This document shows positions 5,767 through 10,008 of a DNA stretch of 10,008 bases, piece after piece (position 1 is the stretch's first letter; the number at the start of each line of letters is the position of its first letter). Below the pieces are notes generated by a model. That model was not told the origin of the DNA. It ran no database searches and was given only the letters and a program-made list of their open reading frames with translations. The DNA lies in contig PUMS01000087.1 of NCBI GenBank assembly GCA_003551485.1, forward strand, positions 1 to 10,008. The letters run 5' to 3'. The position numbers and the translations under genes were made by a program. The stretch is from Phycisphaeraceae bacterium (GTDB taxonomy: Bacteria > Planctomycetota > Phycisphaerae > Phycisphaerales > Phycisphaeraceae).

Positions 5767-6876
5767 CTATCGCCTGTTTTCAGACCGGCCCTGGCACTGC
5801 TGGCAGCGCCACGGATCGGGGCCGCGGGCAAGACTGTAGACCAGGCTGGGACTGGCGCATCGGGGGCAGTCGGGCGGATCGAAGGCCTCGGCCACGGGGT
5901 CCCAGGCGATCGACAGCGCCAGCAGCGGGGCCGATGGGGCGGTCAGCGTCAGCTCCGCACGCAGCCGCGGCTGGTGCAGCAGCAGCAGGTTGGAAAGTTG
6001 CAGTTCGGTGTGCAGGGCGTACTTGCGCGAAAGCTCGGCCAGGCGCACGTTCTGCTCCTGCATTGCCGCCTGGCGGCGGTGGGCGATGCGCGCCAGCGGC
6101 TCGGGCTTGCCCGCAGCGCGCCGGGCCTGGGTGTCGAGGTCCTCGATCAGGTCGCGGTAATACTGGCGCATCCGCGCCTGCTGGTGCTCGAGGCGCTGCT
6201 GCAACTGTCGGTGGCGGAGGTTCGCCGTGGAGGAAACCGTGCGGACGATGCGGTCGCGGGCACGCTGGTAGGCGTCGGGCAGGGCCACGGCGTCGGCCGG
6301 GGGCAGGGCCTCTGCGGGTGCATCGTCGAGCCGCTCCCACACCAGCAGCTTCTCGAGGTGGCGCACCTGCCGGCCGCTGGAAAGGTCGATGGCGCTGTGG
6401 AACAGGTCCTGCTCCTTCTCATCGCTGTGGTAGGTGGCGGTGAAGTAGAAGATGGCGATGGTGACCTCGGCCGGCTGCCACGGCCCCACGGCCAGCTTCG
6501 CCTTCTGCGGCAGGTCCAGCACGCGCTTGAGTTTCGCCGGCAGGTCAAAGGGGTGCAGGTTCAGCCCCTGGCGCCAGGCGTGGGCCACCGCGCCGCGGCG
6601 GCGGGCATCGGCGAGCATCCGATCGACCAGGGGCGTGCCCAGTGACATGAACACGGCGCCGTCGTGCTCGGGCAGGGCCTCGGGGTCGAACGCGATGCGC
6701 AGCAGCGGCTCGGCGTCGGGGGCCTCGTCGGTTTCATCGGCCGGCTCGGGCAGCAGCAGGTCGTAGACCTGCGGCTCGACCGGTTCCCACGCGCCGCCCG
6801 CCTGGTCGAGGTATTGCTGCATGAAGGCTTCGAGCGGGTGGGCCGCTGCGGTGTGGTCGTCGGCTGTGAGGCTCAT
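5767..6876 (-). CDS. Helicase-partner protein: RapA/HepA C-terminal-like region, coiled coil, zinc ribbon
   Basis: A 369-residue cytoplasmic protein encoded 26 bases after the SNF2 helicase stop, so it is almost certainly made from the same mRNA. Residues 57-100 (LLRIAFDPEALPEHDGAVF, then SLGTPLVDRMLADARRRG) resemble the segment following the helicase core in long HepA/RapA-like SNF2 proteins. Residues 200-290 are a highly charged coiled-coil-like stretch (LRHRQLQQRLEHQQARMRQY). Near the C-terminus C337, C340, C358 and C361 form a CPRC...CQQC zinc ribbon. The N-terminal 55 residues are acidic. I infer a separated C-terminal half of a RapA-like machine that works with the helicase on RNA polymerase or nucleic acid. 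The ATG at 6876 is preceded in frame by a TGA two codons upstream, which fixes the start; the ribosome site (GGATG) is weak, consistent with translational coupling. The domain link is by eye and moderately sure. Confidence 0.82.
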   Translation of the reverse strand: MSLTADDHTAAAHPLEAFMQQYLDQAGGAWEPVEPQVYDLLLPEPADETDEAPDAEPLLRIAFDPEALPEHDGAVFMSLGTPLVDRMLADARRRGAVAHAWRQGLNLHPFDLPAKLKRVLDLPQKAKLAVGPWQPAEVTIAIFYFTATYHSDEKEQDLFHSAIDLSSGRQVRHLEKLLVWERLDDAPAEALPPADAVALPDAYQRARDRIVRTVSSTANLRHRQLQQRLEHQQARMRQYYRDLIEDLDTQARRAAGKPEPLARIAHRRQAAMQEQNVRLAELSRKYALHTELQLSNLLLLHQPRLRAELTLTAPSAPLLALSIAWDPVAEAFDPPDCPRCASPSLVYSLARGPDPWRCQQCQGRSENRR

Positions 6877-6902
6877 GAGCGGTCATCCATCGCCTGGGCG
6901 GA

Positions 6903-8816
6903 TCATGCATCGGGCCGGAAGCGGTCGCCGAAGATGCGGTCCTCAACCTCGCGCTGCTCGAAGTAGGCGCGCTTGGCCGCCACCAGCCGGTCACCGAGCC
7001 GTTCCATGCGCTGGGCGAAGTCGTCCAGGTCGGTGCTGCCGGCCCAGGTGTCGGCCACGAGGTCGGTGAACTCCTTCTGCTCGTCGAGATTGCCCAGCAC
7101 CATGTCGATCTCGCCGATGACCAGCTCGAACATGGCCAGCTTGGCCTCGAGCAGGTGCAGGATGGCGGCCTCGATGGTGTGCTTCGCCACGAGGTTGATC
7201 ACGTGCACATCGTGGTTCTGCCCGATGCGGCTGAGCCGGCCGATGCGCTGCTCGATGCGCTGGGGGTTCCACGGCAGGTCGTAGTTGCAGATGGTGTGGC
7301 AGAACTGGAGATTGCGGCCCTCGCTGCCGGCATCGGTGGTCAGCAGGATGCCTGCCTCATCGCGGAAGCGCTGCACCTGCCGTTCCTTCTCCAGCCGGTT
7401 CAGCCCGCCGTGGAACAGCGCCACGTCGTAGCCGGCTTCGGTCAGCAGCTCATGCAGCATCTGCTGCGTGCCGCGGAAATGCGTAAAAAGCACCAGCTTC
7501 CCGTCCACCTGCGGCAGCAGCTCCAGCAGGCGCCGGGCCTTGGCGTGGGAGTCGATCGCCTCAGCGCGGCCGGCGAGTTGCTCGAAGCGGCGCTGCTGCG
7601 ATGACTCGAGCCGGTCACCGGCGGCCAGCCGATGCAGGGTGCCCGCCGCGGCGGGCGCCGAGCTGCCCAGTTCCATCTGAAGCGTGATCATCGCCATGCG
7701 CGACAGGCCCGTCCCCCGGAAGGTCTGCCTGCGCGCCTCGTCCCCTTCGCGCGTCTGGGCGAGGCTGCTTCGCACCAGTTCGGCCACTTCGTGGTAGAGC
7801 TGCTGCTCCGGCCCGGTCAGCTCGACGGCTTCGCTGCGCGCCCAGCGCCGGGTGAACGACAGGCCCACGGTGCTTCGCCGGTTGCGCACCATCACCTCGC
7901 CGAGCCGTTCCTGGAGTTGATCGACGTTCTTCGGTGTCAGGCCGTCGCGCCGGTCGACGAAGCGGCTGTTGAACTTCTTCGCGGTGCTCAGCAGGCCGGG
8001 CTCCAGCAGCGTGGCGAGGTTGAACAGTTCCTCGAGGTTGTTCTGCACGGGCGTGGCCGTCAGCAGCAGCACGTAGCGTTTGGTCAACTGGCTGGCGAAC
8101 TGCCAGAGCTGGGTTCGCCGATTCCGCAGGTGGTGGGCTTCATCGATGATGAGCATGTCCCACGGCCGCGCGGCGATGGCCTCGCGGTGGGGCGAGCGCT
8201 TGGCGGTGTGGAAGGAGGCGATGATGCGGTCGTGGCGGGCCCAGGCCTCCGCGCCGTGGCGTTTGAAGTCGGGGTGATCGTGGGTGATGGCCTCGAGGGC
8301 GAACTTGCGTCGAAGCTCGCCCTGCCACTGCTCGATCAGCGAGGGCGGTGTGAGCACGAGCACGTTGCGCACCAGGCCGCGCAGCACCAGTTCATCGAGC
8401 ACCAGGCCGGCCTCGATCGTCTTGCCCAGGCCCACCTCATCGCAGAGCATGGCCCGGCCGCGCATCTTCTGGAGCACCGTGCGGGCGGTCTGTACCTGGT
8501 GCTCGAGCAGTTCCATCTCCCGCACCATGGGCAGGCAGATGAGCCGGTCGAAGCCGGGATGGGCCGCCAACTCCGCCGCGCGAAGGCTCAGGGCGAAGGC
8601 CTCGAGCGTGGCGCCCTGCTGCGACTGGGCCCGCTCGAGCAGGGCCCGGTCGGCGCTGTGGAAGCGAAGGGGGATGCCCTGGCCGACCACGGTGGCGTCG
8701 GCGCCCTGGCTGGGGGCGGAAGTGCGTCCGGGGGCACTTGCGGGGGCAACGTCGCGACGGGCTGCCGAGGCGTTCTTACGGGCAAGGGCGGATGAGGTCA
8801 CGGGTGCAGCCTCCAT
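6903..8816 (-). CDS. SNF2-family ATP-dependent helicase/translocase, RapA/HepA-like
   Basis: A 637-residue ATPase with a full two-lobed SF2 core. Motif I is DEVGLGKT (126-133), motif Ia VLVLTPPSLIEQW (152-164), motif II DEAH (225-228), and motif III LLLTATPVQN (250-259). Motif IV region is LVLFTHFRG (441-449), motif V LLTTDAGSEGRNLQF (491-505), and motif VI QRIEQRIGRLSRIGQ (519-533). Spacing and motif wording fit the bacterial RapA/HepA branch of SNF2 proteins, which move on double-stranded DNA and, in RapA, recycle RNA polymerase. The protein ends soon after the core (E. coli RapA has 968 residues), and the missing C-terminal half appears as the next gene. Residues 1-40 are a low-complexity linker. 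The ATG at 8816 is chosen because the promoter at 8893-8920 lies before it, but it has no good ribosome site. GTG 8894 falls inside the -10 box, and the open frame reaches 8987. The start is the least certain part. Confidence 0.93.
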   Translation of the reverse strand: MEAAPVTSSALARKNASAARRDVAPASAPGRTSAPSQGADATVVGQGIPLRFHSADRALLERAQSQQGATLEAFALSLRAAELAAHPGFDRLICLPMVREMELLEHQVQTARTVLQKMRGRAMLCDEVGLGKTIEAGLVLDELVLRGLVRNVLVLTPPSLIEQWQGELRRKFALEAITHDHPDFKRHGAEAWARHDRIIASFHTAKRSPHREAIAARPWDMLIIDEAHHLRNRRTQLWQFASQLTKRYVLLLTATPVQNNLEELFNLATLLEPGLLSTAKKFNSRFVDRRDGLTPKNVDQLQERLGEVMVRNRRSTVGLSFTRRWARSEAVELTGPEQQLYHEVAELVRSSLAQTREGDEARRQTFRGTGLSRMAMITLQMELGSSAPAAAGTLHRLAAGDRLESSQQRRFEQLAGRAEAIDSHAKARRLLELLPQVDGKLVLFTHFRGTQQMLHELLTEAGYDVALFHGGLNRLEKERQVQRFRDEAGILLTTDAGSEGRNLQFCHTICNYDLPWNPQRIEQRIGRLSRIGQNHDVHVINLVAKHTIEAAILHLLEAKLAMFELVIGEIDMVLGNLDEQKEFTDLVADTWAGSTDLDDFAQRMERLGDRLVAAKRAYFEQREVEDRIFGDRFRPDA

Positions 8817-8877
8817 GCCGGGCCGTCGTGGCAATCCGCACCACGGCCAAAGGTCGGGCGCAATGCGCTGCGGCCAT
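8776..8877 (-). CDS. Possible 33-residue upstream reading frame overlapping the helicase start
   Basis: ATG at 8877 is preceded by AGGAG at a five-base spacing, the best ribosome site in the helicase leader. It encodes MAAAHCARPLAVVRIATTAR and 13 more residues, ending at TAA 8776-8778, 41 bases inside the helicase gene in another frame. It could be a regulatory leader peptide feeding ribosomes to the helicase by reinitiation. Alternatively it is the true helicase start cut off by a frameshift, or chance. No family resemblance. Confidence 0.3.
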   Translation of the reverse strand: MAAAHCARPLAVVRIATTARHGGCTRDLIRPCP

Positions 8878-8892
8878 CTCAGCTCCTGTTCC

Positions 8893-8920
8893 ACAATATC
8901 TTCACCGCGGGCCGAGTCAA
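8893..8920 (-). promoter_or_regulatory. Promoter of the helicase operon
   Basis: Minus-strand TTGACT (8915-8920, five of six matches to TTGACA) and TATTGT (8893-8898, four of six to TATAAT) are separated by 16 bases, in an AT-richer island of a GC-rich gap. Transcription would start near 8886, just before the AGGAG of the short upstream frame. This is the best promoter match in the window. Confidence 0.5.
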
Positions 8921-9077
8921 GGCCCAATATACGGCACGCCGCGCCGATCCCGCACCGGACCCGGCATCGTAGCGGACGGTGGCGCACGGCGGTTGCCGCA
9001 CGGCCTTGCCCACCGACCGGGCCGGCCCGATCAGGGTCGGGGCCGGGGCTGCCGGGGGCCTGGCGGTGGCGGGGTGC

Positions 9078-9539
9078 TCAGGCGTGGACCGAGGCCACCA
9101 CCGGGTTGGTCAGCCGCTCGAAGTCATCGTAGGGCATCCGCACCAGCTCGCGGTGCGAGCCGGCGTTGAAGGCGATGCGGCTGTCCTCGCGCAGGTGCTC
9201 ATCGACGTAGACCGGCAGGTCGTAGAGGTTGCCGAACGGCGGCATGGCGCCCAGTTCGCAGTCCTGGAAGATCGTCTTCAGGTCATCCTCGCTGGCCAGC
9301 CTCACCTCCCCGGCGCCGGTCACCCGCCGCAGCTTCTCCATGTCCAGCGAGTCGCAAGCCGGCAGTACGACCATGGCCCACTTGCCGTCGATACCCACCA
9401 CGACGCTCTTGGCCAGTTCCTTGCCCGAGATGTGGGTGACGGCGGCGGTCTCCTGTGCCGTCATCGTCTCGGGGTGGGGGATCAGCTCGTAGGAGACGTG
9501 GTTCTGCTCGAGGTACTGTTGCAGTCTCTTGAGTGGCAT
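9078..9539 (-). CDS. YbaK/EbsC-family aminoacyl-tRNA deacylase
   Basis: A 153-residue single-domain cytoplasmic protein of the YbaK/ProX/INS superfamily, which hydrolyses mischarged tRNAs (for example Cys- or Ala-tRNAPro) in trans. Visible family marks: ELAKSVVVGIDGKWAMVVLP (41-60) with the expected catalytic lysine K44, CDSLDMEKLRR (62-72), VRLASEDDL (79-87), the GAMPPFG loop (97-103) and NAGSHRELVRM (125-135). It is the normal length for free-standing members. ATG 9539 is chosen over the in-frame ATG 9557 because AAGGAG lies six bases before it. Downstream, 261 bases separate it from the helicase, which has its own promoter. Substrate cannot be told from sequence; the closest family style is the YbaK/prolyl-tRNA synthetase-associated group rather than classical E. 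coli YbaK. Confidence 0.92.
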   Translation of the reverse strand: MPLKRLQQYLEQNHVSYELIPHPETMTAQETAAVTHISGKELAKSVVVGIDGKWAMVVLPACDSLDMEKLRRVTGAGEVRLASEDDLKTIFQDCELGAMPPFGNLYDLPVYVDEHLREDSRIAFNAGSHRELVRMPYDDFERLTNPVVASVHA

Positions 9540-9545
9540 GGCGAT

Positions 9546-9551
9546 CTCCTT
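9546..9551 (-). promoter_or_regulatory. Ribosome binding site fixing the deacylase start
   Basis: AAGGAG on the minus strand, six bases before ATG 9539. The alternative ATG at 9557 would place this site inside the coding sequence. Confidence 0.8.
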
Positions 9552-9573
9552 GGGCACGGGGTGAACGGGCCTG

Positions 9574-9605
9574 GGGCCATCGCCAGACGTCCGGGCCGAT
9601 GGCCC
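9574..9605 (-). repeat. Nine-base-pair inverted repeat in the deacylase leader
   Basis: GGGCCATCG (9574-9582) pairs perfectly with CGATGGCCC (9597-9605) around 14 bases that include a GACGTC palindrome. It sits 35-66 bases before the deacylase start. It could be an operator or an mRNA leader hairpin. No U tract follows, so it is not a simple terminator. Confidence 0.4.
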
Positions 9606-9775
9606 GATCCTTACCTGATCCTAGGCGGCCTCGGGCGCGTGCGCATCGCCGGGCGGCGGCACAGGGTGTGGGCAGGCGGTAGACTGAGTGAGTGATGCGC
9701 GGCGGAGCCCGCTGGCCCGCTGCGGCCGCGCCGTGCCCGATGGTGGTTGTACGGTCCGTGGTGCCGTGCCGTTGG

Positions 9776-9782
9776 AAGGAGG
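9776..9782 (+). promoter_or_regulatory. Strong ribosome binding site for the zinc-ribbon gene
   Basis: AAGGAGG, a near-perfect Shine-Dalgarno sequence, nine bases before ATG 9792. It is the strongest such site in the window and confirms that a gene starts here. Confidence 0.85.
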
Positions 9783-9791
9783 TGCCATCGC

Positions 9792-10008
9792 ATGTTTCGT
9801 TTCCAATGCGGCCATTGCGGCTCCACGCTCCAGGTTCGCGATGACACCGCGGGCAAACGCGGCCGCTGTCCGCATTGCCGGGCACTGAACGTGGTGCCCT
9901 TCCCGCGCGAGGAAGGCTCGATCCCCATCGGTCGCATCGTCGAACCCCCGCCACGCACCGGGGATTCGGCAGGCGATGTCAGTGGCCGCGCCGCCGCTTC
10001 ATCGCGTC
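9792..10008 (+). CDS. Zinc-ribbon protein, N-terminal part (runs off right edge)
   Basis: The first 72 codons are seen, with no stop before the edge. The protein begins MFRFQCGHCGSTLQVRDDTA, with C6, C9, C26 and C29 forming a CGHC...CPHC zinc ribbon, followed by a Pro/Arg/Ser-rich linker (IVEPPPRTGDSAG). Many planctomycete proteins start with this short ribbon (C-x2-C, a Gly-Lys/Arg turn, C-x2-C) and continue into transmembrane segments or other domains, so the rest of the protein decides its role. Divergent from the deacylase gene across 252 bases. A weak TAGACT (9680-9685) could be its -10 box, without a matching -35. Confidence 0.8.
   Translation, partial: MFRFQCGHCGSTLQVRDDTAGKRGRCPHCRALNVVPFPREEGSIPIGRIVEPPPRTGDSAGDVSGRAAASSR

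Noticed and set aside
5659..6645. Plus-strand open frame of 328 codons
   Set aside because: Antisense to the coiled-coil/zinc-ribbon partner; its composition is an Ala/Gly/Arg shadow pattern.
7632..8795. Plus-strand open frame of 387 codons
   Set aside because: Antisense shadow of the SNF2 helicase core, whose seven motifs are intact on the minus strand.
5767..8816. DISARM-type defence system (drmD-like SNF2 gene)
   Set aside because: No drmA, drmB, drmC or methyltransferase gene is present; neighbours are a tRNA, a tRNA deacylase and housekeeping-type genes. The helicase is closer in style to RapA/HepA.
8817..8987. N-terminal extension of the helicase to the ATG at 8987 or GTG at 8894
   Set aside because: The extension lies over the -35/-10 promoter pair at 8893-8920 and has non-coding-like composition. 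It cannot be fully excluded if the promoter call is wrong.
1..10008. CRISPR array, prophage or transposase genes
   Set aside because: No regularly spaced repeats, integrase, transposase or phage structural motifs were seen on either strand.

Overview
The window is about 10 kb of very GC-rich bacterial DNA, with G or C at almost every third codon position. It most resembles a member of the Planctomycetota, probably Phycisphaerae-like. The hints are a secreted alpha-alpha toroid (prenyltransferase/squalene-oxidase repeat) protein, a short N-terminal CxxC...CxxC zinc-ribbon protein and long intergenic gaps. This assignment is an inference from gene style; there is no rRNA or other marker to confirm it. 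No integrase, transposase, CRISPR array or phage gene is visible, so the region looks chromosomal and mostly housekeeping.

Left part (1-4394): a ribonuclease R gene on the minus strand runs off the left edge. It is divergent from a plus-strand pair: a YlbF-family helical protein with a Gly/Ala/Pro/Ser tail (2612-3082) and a secreted toroid-repeat protein (3267-4394). YlbF relatives in Bacillus are specificity factors for an RNase, so the RNase R / YlbF divergent pair is suggestive. The toroid gene has a leader with two overlapping, mutually exclusive hairpins.

Middle (4395-5766): an unrecognised 106-residue gene on the minus strand, a roughly 600-base non-coding stretch, a tRNA gene with a CAT anticodon (minus strand, -10 box just upstream), and three copies of a palindromic interspersed repeat built around CCTCTC/GAGAGG arms with a GGGGTGAGGG-type tail.

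Right part (5767-10008): three minus-strand genes in the order ybaK-like tRNA deacylase, SNF2/RapA-like helicase, and a protein that looks like the separated C-terminal half of a RapA/HepA-type helicase ending in a zinc ribbon. The last two are 26 bases apart and surely co-transcribed. The helicase has a plausible promoter and an overlapping short upstream reading frame with its own ribosome binding site. A plus-strand zinc-ribbon gene with an excellent ribosome binding site starts at 9792 and runs off the right edge.

The most interesting items are the split helicase with its zinc-ribbon partner, the YlbF/RNase R pairing, the repeat cluster beside the tRNA, and the leader structures. None is proven to be a new system from sequence alone.
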